From Terriglobia bacterium (lineage in GTDB: Bacteria; Acidobacteriota; Terriglobia; UBA7540), in NCBI GenBank assembly GCA_020073545.1, contig JAIQEZ010000039.1:1-36367 (forward strand): a DNA stretch of 36,367 bases, read 5' to 3'. The notes under the pieces are model-generated. The model searched no databases. It was not told the origin of the DNA and saw only the letters and a list, made by a program, of their open reading frames with translations. Of this stretch, positions 1 through 8,992 are shown one piece after another; the first letter of the stretch is position 1; the number at the start of each line of letters is the position of its first letter. The position numbers and the translations under genes are program-made.

Positions 1-2
1 AC

Positions 3-44
3 AACTTGATGCGGATGACGAAACTGCTGGGGGCGAACGCCTGA
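3..44 (+). CDS. C-terminal tail of an unidentified gene (partial)
   Basis: An open frame enters from the window edge and stops with TGA at 42-44, giving a tail ending in KLLGANA. Only 13 codons are visible, so no family can be named. It is called because the frame is open to the edge and a T-run follows about 120 bp later, but a chance open frame of this length is quite possible. Confidence 0.25.
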   Translation, partial: NLMRMTKLLGANA

Positions 45-138
45 ACGCCCTCCCGAAGCGTTACGGTCCGATCCAGAAAGCCGCAAGAACCCACAGAGTA
101 AGGTGGGCGGGAGGGGTTCCGAACCGGCGCCCCTTCGG

Positions 139-170
139 CTCCATCGCCGACTGGAGGTGCGGATTTTTTT
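139..170 (+). terminator. Possible weak terminator: short hairpin then T7
   Basis: CTCCA (139-143) can pair with TGGAG (152-156), and a run of seven T follows at 164-170. The stem is only 5 bp and lies 7 nt from the T-run, so this is a poor fit to a classical intrinsic terminator. The surrounding sequence 105-135 also contains GC-rich self-complementary tracts. Confidence 0.25.
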
Positions 171-185
171 GTTAACTGCCATTTT

Positions 186-455
186 TCAGCGACCTGCTAG
201 TAGCAGAAGGCCGCCCACACTCGCCGCGGCGAGCCAGTTTTTACGATGGGGACGCGGCACGCCCCGCCCCCGCGCGAACGCGTAGAGAACCGACCCCGCG
301 ACCAGAAACCGCGTGCCCGCCATAAAAAAGGGCGGGATCGTCTCGATCGCGAATTTGATCGCCAGGTAAGTCGATCCCCAGAGGAAATAGATGGCGGCGA
401 ATGCCAGCACAACTTTGACGGCCGGGGGATGGCCGGTTTTCGGATGGTCAACCAC
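186..455 (-). pseudogene. EamA/DMT-family permease, N-terminal remnant
   Basis: The start is GTG at 455, with a strong Shine-Dalgarno GAGGAGG about 7 nt upstream. The protein runs 89 residues and shows the family's opening: a short polar N-terminus, then a first helix containing IYFLWGSTYLAIKFAIETIP and a second containing FFMAGTRFLVAGSVLYAFAR, which is typical of drug/metabolite transporters of the RhaT/EamA type. Family members are about 280-300 residues with ten helices; this one stops after the start of a third helix (LLLLAGR, stop at 186-188). No continuation is visible in the following sequence, so it is a deletion remnant and not just a nonsense mutant. The good ribosome site suggests recent loss. 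A function as a short transporter is unlikely. Confidence 0.7.
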
Positions 456-730
456 GCCGACCTCCTCTGCGGAGGGTCGAGGGACTATCCACTGGCAGGA
501 TCCCTGTCTCCTTCACGGTTTCAAGCACGATGGTCGTGCGCATGGCGTCTTGCGAATGTTGTTTCAGAACATCCCAAACGTCAAGATCGACCTCGATTGA
601 CCTGGGAGGCGCTTCTTGCCTCCTCCTGGGCCCCAGCCGCTCGACGCCCCCCGGCAAGGAACAGCCTTGACCTTTTGGAAGCGACTGGGAGTATGATGTG
701 CTCGGCGTCAAGCAGCACTTCGCAGCGACA
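456..730. other. Intergenic interval without a supported gene
   Basis: About 275 bp between the divergently oriented permease remnant and the exported SRPBCC-like gene. A minus-strand open frame crosses it, with a stretch reading IEVDLDVWDVLKQHS and later DSPSTLRR that faintly recalls SeqA/antitoxin-type N-termini, but it overlaps the downstream gene and has no convincing start. I see no clear promoter. Confidence 0.3.
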
Positions 731-1594
731 ATGCAGAACCTCCCTTCCGCCCCGACTCTTGCCTTGTTTTTTGTTTTGGGAATGTTCTCACCCCAAACCC
801 CTAATGTCCTGACTGCGGAGCTGAAGCCGGAAACGCTCGCAGCCTTTGGACGGTACGTGCAGGTCAGCGAGGTGCGCATCGAGAAAGAATTGACCCGGCC
901 CGGGGCATTTCTCTACATCGAGGGGTTACCCGAACCCAAGCGTTCGGAAGCGCTTGGAATTGCACGAAGGGGCGAAGTCTATATGGAACAACTCCGCGCT
1001 CGGGACGCCTCGGGCACGCCGATCGAGGCCCCCGATGGGTTGATCCACCACTGGATCGGCGCAGTCTTCATCCCTGGAGTAAGCCTGCGGCAGGTCCTGA
1101 ATTTGGTCGAAGACTATGACCATCATCAGGACATCTACAAACCCGAGGTTATCCGCTCGCGTTTAGTCAAACAGCAGGGAAACGATTATAGGATCTATTA
1201 TCGGTTGAGGAAAAAGAAGGTCATCACGGTCACGCTGAACACCGACCATGACGTGCAGTACCTTCCTGTGGACTCGACGCATTGCCACAGCCGTTCCGTC
1301 GCAACGCGTATTGCTGAGGTCGTCGACGCCGACCAGCCCGACGAGCACGAAAAGCCCATAGGGCACGACGGCGGATTCCTGTGGCGCATGAACTCCTACT
1401 GGCGATTCGAGGAGAAAGACCAGGGCGTATACGTCGAGGTCGAATCTATTTCGCTGACGCGTGACATCCCGACAGGCTTTGGCTGGTTGATCAAACCGTT
1501 TGTGACCAGCATTCCGCGCGAATCCCTGCTCATGACGCTCGGCGCGACGCGCTCGGCCCTGGAAGCTCGCCTTCACGCCGCTCCACAAAAATAG
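731..1594 (+). CDS. Exported START/SRPBCC-like protein
   Basis: This encodes 287 residues from ATG 731; an upstream in-frame GTG at 698 is possible, but the ATG start puts a hydrophobic signal-like segment (LALFFVLGMF) at the N-terminus. After cleavage the body resembles a helix-grip lipid-binding (START/SRPBCC) fold: a WIGAVFIPG strand, an amphipathic segment with VLNLVEDYDHHQDIYKPEV, then alternating strands ending in a C-terminal helix (LGATRSALEARL). SRPBCC proteins bind hydrophobic ligands in a central cavity; which ligand is unknown here. It is convergent with the fucosidase gene, with a hairpin between them. I infer the fold from the pattern of the segments and have not run a search. 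No catalytic residues are recognisable. Confidence 0.6.
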   Translation: MQNLPSAPTLALFFVLGMFSPQTPNVLTAELKPETLAAFGRYVQVSEVRIEKELTRPGAFLYIEGLPEPKRSEALGIARRGEVYMEQLRARDASGTPIEAPDGLIHHWIGAVFIPGVSLRQVLNLVEDYDHHQDIYKPEVIRSRLVKQQGNDYRIYYRLRKKKVITVTLNTDHDVQYLPVDSTHCHSRSVATRIAEVVDADQPDEHEKPIGHDGGFLWRMNSYWRFEEKDQGVYVEVESISLTRDIPTGFGWLIKPFVTSIPRESLLMTLGATRSALEARLHAAPQK

Positions 1595-1677
1595 ACTGGC
1601 AGCGCCAATCCTGAAGCAACTCCCCGGCCTTGAGTCCGCCGATTACCGTTTGTAGGCAGTTCGCTTTGGCAAAGCAG

Positions 1678-1696
1678 GGCCGAAGGGCGTTCGGCC
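1678..1696. terminator. Hairpin between convergent genes
   Basis: GGCCGAA (1678-1684) and TTCGGCC (1690-1696) form a perfect 7-bp stem with a 5-nt loop, placed between the ends of two convergent genes. There is no T-run on either side, so it may be a bidirectional stem-loop end or a small GC-rich repeat. Confidence 0.4.
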
Positions 1697-1757
1697 TTCC
1701 CGGGGCGAGCGCCGCGCGCCCTGCCATGGCAATCTTGGACCATTCTTGAACCCGCTG

Positions 1758-3116
1758 CTATGGTTCAGATCCATCATAGACTTGAAACTCGCGAATGCGG
1801 GGCACGTCGGTCGCCATCAGGATTCTCAGCCGCACACGCTCCGCAGTCGTTCTGCGGAATCTATCGATCTTCTTGTGGCCGAGGCTGGTTCCGGCGTGGA
1901 GGGTTTGCCAATTCCGGCCATCCCACGCTTGAATGTCGTACTTCTGGACTCGCTGCCCGTCATTTAGCCACTCCATCACCACCGTGCGATCAAAACCCAT
2001 AGGCTTGGGAAAAGTCACTTCCAGGACGGCGCTATGCGAGTTGGCCGGACCTGACCAAAAGGTGTCAGGATCACCATCGAAGGCCCAAAGGGGACTTTCT
2101 GCAGAATCAGCTTGGCTGGTGTCTGTCCGCGCCAGATTGTTTCCGTAGATCTTCTGGATAGCCTGCCCAAACTCCCTCAGGCGCGCGACGTCAACGTTGG
2201 GCAGTAAACCACGATCATCCGGCGCGAGGCCCAGAACCAATTGGGCGCCTCTGCCGACAGAGGTATGGTAAATATCGAGCAGTTTCTGGAGCGATTTGAG
2301 GCTTGCCTCGTCGTGAGGATGCCAGAACCAATGCCGCTCATGCAACGGCGTATCGCATTCGGCCGGGCGCCAGCGCAGATAGCCGAGCCGATCCACAACG
2401 TTCCAGTTCTCTTCCGGCGCCACGCCGTCTTCATTCCCAACCCAACGAATGTCGCCCCAGGGCATGAACCCGACATCTGCGAAGATCAGCGTATTGGGCT
2501 GATACGTGCGCAGCGTGCGGACGTAGCGCTCGAAGTCATAGACGTGCCCTTCGCTGCCTGCACCGTCGAGCCACCACTCCACGATATCTCCGTACCTGGT
2601 CACCAGTTGCTCAAGGTGGGTATTGTAAAAGCGGTCATACGCTGCGCTCAAACGGTAAGACGGTTCGTGGCGGTCCCAGGGCGAAAGGTATACGCCGAAC
2701 TTCAAGCCGTGCTTCCGGCAAGCCTCCGCAACGTCTCTCACCAAGTCCCCCTTGCCGTTCTTCCAGGGACCGCTTTCCACGCTGTACTTCGTTCGGTCAC
2801 TCGGAAAGAGGCAAAAGCCATCGTGGTGCTTGGCGACGAGTATCAGGTATCGGGCGCCTGCAGCTTTCGCCGCAAGGACCCACTGCTCCGGATCAAGCTG
2901 TTTGGGGTTGAACACCGACGGATCAACCGTGCCATCACCCCACTCCTTGTCGGTAAAGGTGTTCAGGCCAAAGTGAATGATGACACCGATCTCCAGGTCC
3001 TGCCATTCAACCTGCTGGGGACGGGGCTTGATTTCCGAGAAATTCTGGCCTAGAGCTTGCGCCGCTGCGATCAGGAGCATGAGCGGCACGCGAACGTATA
3101 TTCTGCGAGTCGGCAT
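1758..3116 (-). CDS. Secreted alpha-L-fucosidase, GH29, with C-terminal discoidin-like domain
   Basis: This encodes 452 residues, with ATG at 3116 and GAGG 5 nt upstream. Residues 1-23 are a signal peptide ending ALGQ. The GH29 retaining alpha-L-fucosidase TIM barrel follows: GVIIHFGLNTFTDKEWG, YLILVAKHHDGFCLFPS, FGVYLSPWDRHEPSY, and VEWWLDGAG, whose Asp is at the position of the family nucleophile. From about residue 340 a beta-rich tail (DGDPDTFWSGP ... LEVTFPKPMGFDRTVVME) resembles the F5/8 type C (CBM32-like) carbohydrate-binding domain common behind GH29 enzymes. It would release terminal L-fucose from glycans in the periplasm or outside the cell. It lies 43 bp behind the RND pump gene on the same strand and could be cotranscribed, although the functional link is not obvious. 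The acid/base residue cannot be fixed by eye. Confidence 0.9.
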   Translation of the reverse strand: MPTRRIYVRVPLMLLIAAAQALGQNFSEIKPRPQQVEWQDLEIGVIIHFGLNTFTDKEWGDGTVDPSVFNPKQLDPEQWVLAAKAAGARYLILVAKHHDGFCLFPSDRTKYSVESGPWKNGKGDLVRDVAEACRKHGLKFGVYLSPWDRHEPSYRLSAAYDRFYNTHLEQLVTRYGDIVEWWLDGAGSEGHVYDFERYVRTLRTYQPNTLIFADVGFMPWGDIRWVGNEDGVAPEENWNVVDRLGYLRWRPAECDTPLHERHWFWHPHDEASLKSLQKLLDIYHTSVGRGAQLVLGLAPDDRGLLPNVDVARLREFGQAIQKIYGNNLARTDTSQADSAESPLWAFDGDPDTFWSGPANSHSAVLEVTFPKPMGFDRTVVMEWLNDGQRVQKYDIQAWDGRNWQTLHAGTSLGHKKIDRFRRTTAERVRLRILMATDVPRIREFQVYDGSEP

Positions 3117-3159
3117 AGCAGCCTCATCTGGGAGAAGTCAAGGCGACGGATGGTAGTCG

Positions 3160-6100
3160 CTACGAAGACCGGCGTTCCAGTAAAGAGTATAACGCCGGCA
3201 TCACCAGGAGCGTGATGAACGTGGAAACGGTCAGCCCGCCGATCACCGCCAGGGCGAGCGGCTTCTGCAATTCCGCCCCGGAGCCCAGGCCGAGAGCGAG
3301 AGGGAGCAATCCGAAGAGCGTGCAGAGTGTGGTCATGAGAATCGGCCGCACGCGGATCTTGCCGGCAGCCACCAATGCTTCGGCCAGGGGCATCCCTTGC
3401 TCTTCCCAAAGCTTGTGCACGTAATCGAAAAGGATGATGCCGTTTTTCACAACCAGCCCCACCATCAGGATGATTCCCATGAACGAGGAGACATTCAGGG
3501 CCGTCCCGGTGACCAGCAGCATGGCAAACACTCCCAGGACCGACAGCGGGGCGGCCGACATGATGATGAGCGCCGGCAGGAAAGCCCGGAACTGAATCAC
3601 CAGGACAATGAAGACCGCGCCGAGCGCCAGCGCCAGAACGGAAAGCAAATCGCGGAAAGAGCTTTGCTGGCTCTCGTAGAGCCCGCCGATTTCGTAGGTG
3701 GTTCCCACCGGGAAACGGATGCTGCTCAGGACGCTCTGGACATCGCGGATGGCGCTTCCGAGCCCGCGATTTTCAAGTCGCGCCTGCAGATCCACCATCA
3801 ATCGCCCGTTCTCGCGCAGCAATTCATTTTCTCCCTGCACGGATTCCATGCGAGCTAGTGCAGAGAGCGGCACGATCTGCTTCGCCGGCGCCAGAATGGG
3901 AAACTGGCGCACGTCATCGTAGTTGTAGCGAAACGAATCCGGAAAGCGCACGCGGATACCGATGGTCCGGTCGGTCTGCCGCAGCGCCGTTTCCTCCAAT
4001 CCCAGGAGCCCGGCGCTCACCTGTTGCGAAACCTGCTCAACGGTCAAGCCCAGACGCCCGGCGGCAACGGCATCCACGTTGATGACGCTCTCGGGATTGC
4101 CTTTCTGAATTCCGATGAAATCAACAATCCCCGGAATCTGTTGAATCTTGGGCCCAATTTCATCCGCAAGCTGCTCGAGGACCTGCCTGTTGCTTCCAAA
4201 GATCTTTACTTCCACCGGGCTCGGATTGCCCTCCATGTCACCAATCATGTCTTGCAGGACTTGGATGAATTCGATGCGCACCCCGGGCACGGTCCGCAAG
4301 ATATTCGCGCGGAGTGTGTCCATGGTCTCTTCGATTCCGCGCTTGCGCTGCGAGCGTGGTTTCAACTTGACGACGATTTCGCCGGTATTTTGCTCCGTGG
4401 CAAACGGCCCCATCTCCGCCCCGGTGCGCCGCAAGAAGGAAGCGGTCTCCGGCATGGCGCGAACCTGTTCCTCGATGAGGTGGTCAAGGCGATTGGTCTC
4501 CGCCAGTGAAGTCCCTGGAGGCGTCCAGTTGTCCAGGACGAACCCACCCTCGTCCATGCTCGGCAGAAATCCCGTTTCCAACCGCGTGTAAAGGAAAATG
4601 CTGAGCGCCATGGAAACTGCGACCGCAGCCGCTACCAGAGCGCGACGCCTAAGCGCCCAACGAACCAGCCATTCGTAACCACGGTAAACGGGCTGAATGA
4701 ATCGCTCCGACTTCGGCTGGTGAAGTCGAGGCGACAGGAATTGCTCGGAGAGAAGAGGAATCAGCGTGAGGGCAAGGATCAGTGAGAGGGTTACGGAAAT
4801 AACCAGCGTCAGGCAAAGCGCTGAGAAGAATTCACCCACCACGCCCTTGAGGAGGCTCAGCGGCGCAAAGACCACGACGGTGGTTGCCGTCGACCCGATC
4901 ACTGGTCCCACCAGTTCCTGGGTGCCCTTCTCGGCAGCCTCGGGAGGGGAGTCGCCGAGGCCGAGGTGTCGATAGATGTTCTCAATGATGACAACGGCGT
5001 CATCGATGATCAGGCCGATGGCGATAGCCAACCCACCCAACGACATCAAATTCAGCGTGCCGCCAAAGAGTTTCATGAAAAAGAAAGTCCCCACGACAGC
5101 GATGGGCAGAGAGGTGGCGGCGATGATCGTCGACCGGCCTTCCCGAAGAAACACGAAGAGAATGAGTACGGCCAGTAAGCCGCCAATCAAAACTGCGTCG
5201 CGCACGCTGGCGACGGCCTCGCGGACGAATTCCGCCAGGTCGTACACGACCGACAGGTGCAGCGTCGAGGGAATCGCCGACCCCAAATGGGCGGCTAGCT
5301 CCTTCACTTGACCCGCAACCTCGAGGATGTTTCCTCCGATCTGCCTTGAAATGCTGATGAGCGCCCCCGGCTGGCCATTCCCATAGACGAGGATGCGCGG
5401 ATCCTGGATGCCTTCGCGAACCTCCGCGACGTCGCGGAGGCGAATCGGTGATTGGTTCTCGACGGCCACAACGGTGTTGCGGATTTCCTCCAAATCGTGA
5501 AACTGGCCCGTGGCCAGAATGAGATATCGCGAGTAATCCTTGTCAAGTCTTCCCACGGAGTTGACTTGGTTGGTGGCACGCAGGCGGTCCGCAATTTCCA
5601 GCAGGGAGACCCGATGGGCGAGCATTTTCTGCGGGTCCACAATCACGGAAACTTCCCGCACCTCGCCCGCTTGCACTTCCACGAGCGATACACCCGGCAC
5701 CCGGCTAAACAGTGGACGCAGGTCGTAGTAGGCGTCATCGCGTAAATCCGCGCCGGGCACGTTCCCGCTGAGAACCATCATCAGGATGGGCCAAGTCGTG
5801 GGCGTGATGCGTTCGACGGAAATTTCCGTATCGGGGGGGAGCTCGCCGCGCACGTCGCTGATTCGCGCCTGCATGAGCTGCAGGGCGTATTGCATGTCCA
5901 TGTCGGGGTTGAACAGCACGGAAATCTCCGTCGCGCCCCGAATGGTGCGCGAACGCACGCGCTGCGCGCCCAGGACCGTCTTCGCCGACTCCTCCAGCGG
6001 CCGGGTCACGGTTAAGAGCATGTTTTGCGGGGAAAGGTCGCCCGAGTGCGCCAGGATGACGATGCGCGGGAACGACAACTCCGGATAAATGCCGCTGGGC

Positions 6101-6195
6101 AGACGATAAGCGGAAACCAAGCCGGCGATGATCAGGAGGGCCGTGAGCAGGTAGACGGCGCGGCGGTTCTGCCGGCAGAAGCGCACGACATTCAT
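3160..6195 (-). CDS. RND-family efflux pump inner-membrane subunit
   Basis: This encodes 1011 residues, close to the usual 1020-1050 for RND pumps. It shows the family plan: an N-terminal helix (VYLLTALLIIAGLVSAYRLP), a first periplasmic porter domain, a helix bundle with GLIIDDAVVIIENIYRHLG whose Asp pair matches the proton-relay positions, a second porter domain (GGFVLDNWTPPGTSLAETN), and a closing bundle ending in LLVMPALYSLLE. It should be a trimeric proton-driven exporter working with the adaptor and outer membrane channel encoded just upstream. The sequence is intermediate between heavy-metal (CusA/CzcA) and hydrophobe (AcrB/MdtB) types, so the substrate is not predicted. The ATG at 6195 overlaps the adaptor's TGA (ATGA), which implies translational coupling. 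Confidence 0.93.
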   Translation of the reverse strand: MNVVRFCRQNRRAVYLLTALLIIAGLVSAYRLPSGIYPELSFPRIVILAHSGDLSPQNMLLTVTRPLEESAKTVLGAQRVRSRTIRGATEISVLFNPDMDMQYALQLMQARISDVRGELPPDTEISVERITPTTWPILMMVLSGNVPGADLRDDAYYDLRPLFSRVPGVSLVEVQAGEVREVSVIVDPQKMLAHRVSLLEIADRLRATNQVNSVGRLDKDYSRYLILATGQFHDLEEIRNTVVAVENQSPIRLRDVAEVREGIQDPRILVYGNGQPGALISISRQIGGNILEVAGQVKELAAHLGSAIPSTLHLSVVYDLAEFVREAVASVRDAVLIGGLLAVLILFVFLREGRSTIIAATSLPIAVVGTFFFMKLFGGTLNLMSLGGLAIAIGLIIDDAVVIIENIYRHLGLGDSPPEAAEKGTQELVGPVIGSTATTVVVFAPLSLLKGVVGEFFSALCLTLVISVTLSLILALTLIPLLSEQFLSPRLHQPKSERFIQPVYRGYEWLVRWALRRRALVAAAVAVSMALSIFLYTRLETGFLPSMDEGGFVLDNWTPPGTSLAETNRLDHLIEEQVRAMPETASFLRRTGAEMGPFATEQNTGEIVVKLKPRSQRKRGIEETMDTLRANILRTVPGVRIEFIQVLQDMIGDMEGNPSPVEVKIFGSNRQVLEQLADEIGPKIQQIPGIVDFIGIQKGNPESVINVDAVAAGRLGLTVEQVSQQVSAGLLGLEETALRQTDRTIGIRVRFPDSFRYNYDDVRQFPILAPAKQIVPLSALARMESVQGENELLRENGRLMVDLQARLENRGLGSAIRDVQSVLSSIRFPVGTTYEIGGLYESQQSSFRDLLSVLALALGAVFIVLVIQFRAFLPALIIMSAAPLSVLGVFAMLLVTGTALNVSSFMGIILMVGLVVKNGIILFDYVHKLWEEQGMPLAEALVAAGKIRVRPILMTTLCTLFGLLPLALGLGSGAELQKPLALAVIGGLTVSTFITLLVMPALYSLLERRSS

Positions 6196-7328
6196 GGTTT
6201 GACCTTGATCTTTGCGCTCGCGCCCAGCCCGTACGCGCCGGTGAGAATCACGACTTCTCCTTCTCGCGCGCCGGAGAGCAACTCCACGCGGTCCTGAGTT
6301 TCGATTCCTAATTTCACGGGGACCGCCTCCGCCCTGTCTTCCTGAACGCGAAAGACGCGGGGCTGCCCGTCCGAATCGCGATAAATCGCCTGGGGCGCGA
6401 CCACCAGCGCGTGCGCATGGGTCTCGAGGGGAACCTGCGCGGTCAGGAACATCCCGAGCCGCAGGAGGCCCGCCCCGTTAGCGATGCGAATCCTGACGAG
6501 CCCCACGTTGGTGGAGGGATCGACGGCGGGCGAGATCGCCACCACGCGGCCGGCAAAACCCTTGCTCGGAAGAGCGTCTGTCAAAACGCGCAGGGTCTGG
6601 CCCACGCGGATTTCCTGCAAATAGACCGCCGGCACATTCCCGAAGAGTTCCACCTCGGCTGTATCCGCCACTTCGAAGATCGGCTGCGTGCCTGTGCCGT
6701 CGACCTGCTCGCCAGCGCTTACCAAGCGCTTGACGACCGTTCCGCTGAGGGGAGCCTTCACTTCCGTTCGCGAAAGCTGCAGGCGCGCCAGCGCCAGCGC
6801 GGACTGGGCTTGCTTGAGCGCGGCTTCTGCCACACGCTCCTGCGTGGTGGCGTCCTGCACATCCTTGCGGGCCGCGATACCTCGCTGAAACAGGTTCTCG
6901 TTGCGCGTCCGGCCGGCACGCGCATTCTCGAGACTCGCCTTGGCCTGATCGACGCTTGCCTGGGCTTGCTGAAGCTGATCTCGGAAGGAGCGGTTGTCGA
7001 TGTTTGCCAACACCGCGCCTTCCTTTACACGATCGCCTTCCGCCACCAACATTCCGGTGATGCGGCCTGGCACCAGAGCGCTCACTTTCACATCCTGATT
7101 GGGCAGGGCCGCAATGGTCCCGCTGACAGAAAGCATCAAACTGATATCGGCCCGGAGGACCTTGGTGAGCGTGACTTCGGCGACCGTCGTGGAAGAGTTA
7201 TCGGAGTTCTCTTCACCCTCATTGCCTGCGGGTGGCTTCGAGCACGCCAGCAGGCTCAGCAGAGCGAGGACCATCGCGCCGCGATACAACGTGAGGCAAG
7301 AAGATGAGCGTGTCGTAGGCATGAGCAT
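6192..7328 (-). CDS. Efflux periplasmic adaptor lipoprotein (HlyD/MFP family)
   Basis: This encodes 378 residues. A signal segment ends in the lipobox LLAC (VLALLSLLACSKP), so the mature protein is probably acylated and membrane-anchored. The membrane-fusion plan follows: a barrel strand VKVSALVPGRITGMLVAEGD, the lipoyl half-motif GAVLANIDNRSFRDQLQQAQ, an alpha-hairpin coiled coil (about residues 110-180), the second lipoyl half (RTEVKAPLSGTVVKRLVSAG), then beta-barrel and membrane-proximal domains to LGASAKIKVKP. It would bridge the RND pump and the TolC-like channel. The start ATG directly follows the TGA of the channel gene, and the stop overlaps the pump start, so the three genes form one tightly coupled translational unit. 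Confidence 0.93.
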   Translation of the reverse strand: MLMPTTRSSSCLTLYRGAMVLALLSLLACSKPPAGNEGEENSDNSSTTVAEVTLTKVLRADISLMLSVSGTIAALPNQDVKVSALVPGRITGMLVAEGDRVKEGAVLANIDNRSFRDQLQQAQASVDQAKASLENARAGRTRNENLFQRGIAARKDVQDATTQERVAEAALKQAQSALALARLQLSRTEVKAPLSGTVVKRLVSAGEQVDGTGTQPIFEVADTAEVELFGNVPAVYLQEIRVGQTLRVLTDALPSKGFAGRVVAISPAVDPSTNVGLVRIRIANGAGLLRLGMFLTAQVPLETHAHALVVAPQAIYRDSDGQPRVFRVQEDRAEAVPVKLGIETQDRVELLSGAREGEVVILTGAYGLGASAKIKVKP

Positions 7329-8555
7329 TCACTTCTGATCGATGGGTGTTCCCACAAGTTCTTCAACTCCCGCAAAAGTACTCTGGACACTCAAGAGACT
7401 CTGCAGGTAACTATGCTCCACGTCCTGAACGTTGCGCTGCGCTGTCAGAACCATCAGGATATCAGCTTTCCCGACACGGTAGCTTTCTTCCGCCAGGCTC
7501 TCGAGCTGCTGCGCCACGGGTACCAGGGATTCGCGGTACGTCTCGGCTTGCGTCCGCCGCGCGTCCAGGTCGTAATACGCGGTTTCAACCTGCGCCGCGA
7601 CCGACCGCTTCGTGGCAGCTTCCTGAGCATCGAGCAGGCGCTGGGTGGCTAGGGATTGCGCGATCTCTCCCTGGTTGCGGGTGAATAAGGGCAGCACCAG
7701 CGAGAGCTGGCCGCGCGGCCCGACTCGGAAGTCGTGTGGGGCATTAAAATCCAACCCAAATTCAAAATCCAGATTCGGAATCCGCTCGGCTTTTAACAAC
7801 GCACGACGACTTTCCTCGACCTTCTGCTCCTGCGCAACGTGTTGCAGATCCGGGTTGGAATTGTAAGCGAGTTGAATTAGTTCAGGAAGTGAAACGGTGG
7901 GTGGCAAGTCCTGAAGCGCCTCCCCAAGCTGCCATGGGGTCATGGCCGGCTCGTTGAGAAGGGCATTCAGTTGACTGAGCGAGACTCTCTCTTCTTGTTT
8001 CGCCACCTTGTAGTCTGACTGGGCGCGCGAGACTTCCAGCCCGGCCTGAATCACTTCCAGTTGCGGGACATCCCCGGCATCGAATCTTTCCTGGGCAATC
8101 TGGTGCAGCCGTTGGGCCAGCTCGAGGACGTGCTGCAGTCGCTGCGATTCTGCCTGCGAGAAGGAGAGTTGAAAGTAAGCCTCGCGCGTCCGCCGCCGGA
8201 TTTGTCGCTCCAGGCCGCCAATCTCGAGGTCGGTCAGCGCCCCCTCCTGATTCGCCACGTCAATCCGCCGGCCGCGCTTCCCGCCGAACTCAAAGGGCTG
8301 GCCGACGAACCATCCTTCGTGTGGTTCGTCGCGCAAGGCAGTAAAGTTGAAAGTCGGGTTGGGTCTCTGGCGCGCGATCTGGACACCTGCCCGCGAGACC
8401 GCCTGCCGCGCGCGCGCCGCAATCAGGTCGAGGTTCTGCTTGGCCGCGAGATCCAGGGCCATCTGCAGTGAGAGTCGCGCCGTTTGCTGCGCCATCGCCG
8501 TCCCACACACCAACACCACGACGGCCGCCGCCCACGCCCATACCCTCCCGCTCAT
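7329..8555 (-). CDS. TolC-type outer-membrane efflux channel
   Basis: This encodes 408 residues from ATG 8555; a longer reading to 8615 exists, but this start follows a GAGGGGAG ribosome site and opens with a clear signal peptide (VWAWAAAVVVLVCGTAMAQ). The mature part contains two OEP repeats: LSLQMALDLAAKQNLDLIAA with long helices (residues about 25-200), then LPELIQLAYNSNPDLQ and a second helical half (residues about 220-400) ending ELVGTPIDQK. Family members form trimeric barrel-plus-tunnel channels. It is the first gene of the pump operon, and its stop is immediately followed by the adaptor start. The 437-bp divergent gap upstream should hold the operon promoter. Confidence 0.92.
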   Translation of the reverse strand: MSGRVWAWAAAVVVLVCGTAMAQQTARLSLQMALDLAAKQNLDLIAARARQAVSRAGVQIARQRPNPTFNFTALRDEPHEGWFVGQPFEFGGKRGRRIDVANQEGALTDLEIGGLERQIRRRTREAYFQLSFSQAESQRLQHVLELAQRLHQIAQERFDAGDVPQLEVIQAGLEVSRAQSDYKVAKQEERVSLSQLNALLNEPAMTPWQLGEALQDLPPTVSLPELIQLAYNSNPDLQHVAQEQKVEESRRALLKAERIPNLDFEFGLDFNAPHDFRVGPRGQLSLVLPLFTRNQGEIAQSLATQRLLDAQEAATKRSVAAQVETAYYDLDARRTQAETYRESLVPVAQQLESLAEESYRVGKADILMVLTAQRNVQDVEHSYLQSLLSVQSTFAGVEELVGTPIDQK

Positions 8556-8992
8556 GGGGCACCACTCCCCTCGAAAAGTCTCGCTGGCTCTCACTTTGCC
8601 GCCCGAATCCCTCAAAGCATGGCCTAATCTTAACTGGACGATTCGAAAATGCCGAGAGTTTCTTTGAGGCCGAAGAAAACCCGAGCGCCGTCACCGCCGC
8701 AGCCATGCCAGGCAAGCTGACCAGGCACAAGCCGGACCTGCACAACACGCCACCCTTCGTTCCTGGCGAGGGCATGCGACCCGAGGCATTCTACCCCAGA
8801 CGTCTCACGCTGCAAGCAGCGATCGGCACCCGCTGTGGGCACGCCGAGGCCAAATTACCGCCCTGGCATTCTTTCACTAGATTTCGTTTCCCGTCACGAC
8901 TATTATCGCCCTCTCCTGAGCCGCTTCAGATCGGTCCCGGTCGCGGGCGCTTTCGGGATCGCTGCTCACAAGATGGTTTAGGGAGTTTCGAT
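8556..8992. promoter_or_regulatory. Divergent intergenic region between pump operon and DUF1080 gene
   Basis: 437 bp separate two divergently transcribed genes, so promoters for both should lie here. The only clear signals are the ribosome sites: GAGGGGAG before the channel gene and GGGAG (8981-8985) before the DUF1080 gene. I could not pick -35/-10 pairs with confidence, and no real coding frame is evident. Confidence 0.35.

Noticed and set aside
100-165. A tRNA-like stretch with GGTTCGGAACC on the minus strand
   Set aside because: The T-arm-like piece is only a small palindrome; no acceptor, D or anticodon stems with the right spacing could be drawn on either strand.
448-879. A 143-codon minus-strand frame with a SeqA/antitoxin-like fragment
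   Set aside because: It overlaps the exported SRPBCC-like gene, has no clear start, and the resemblance is confined to about 15 residues.
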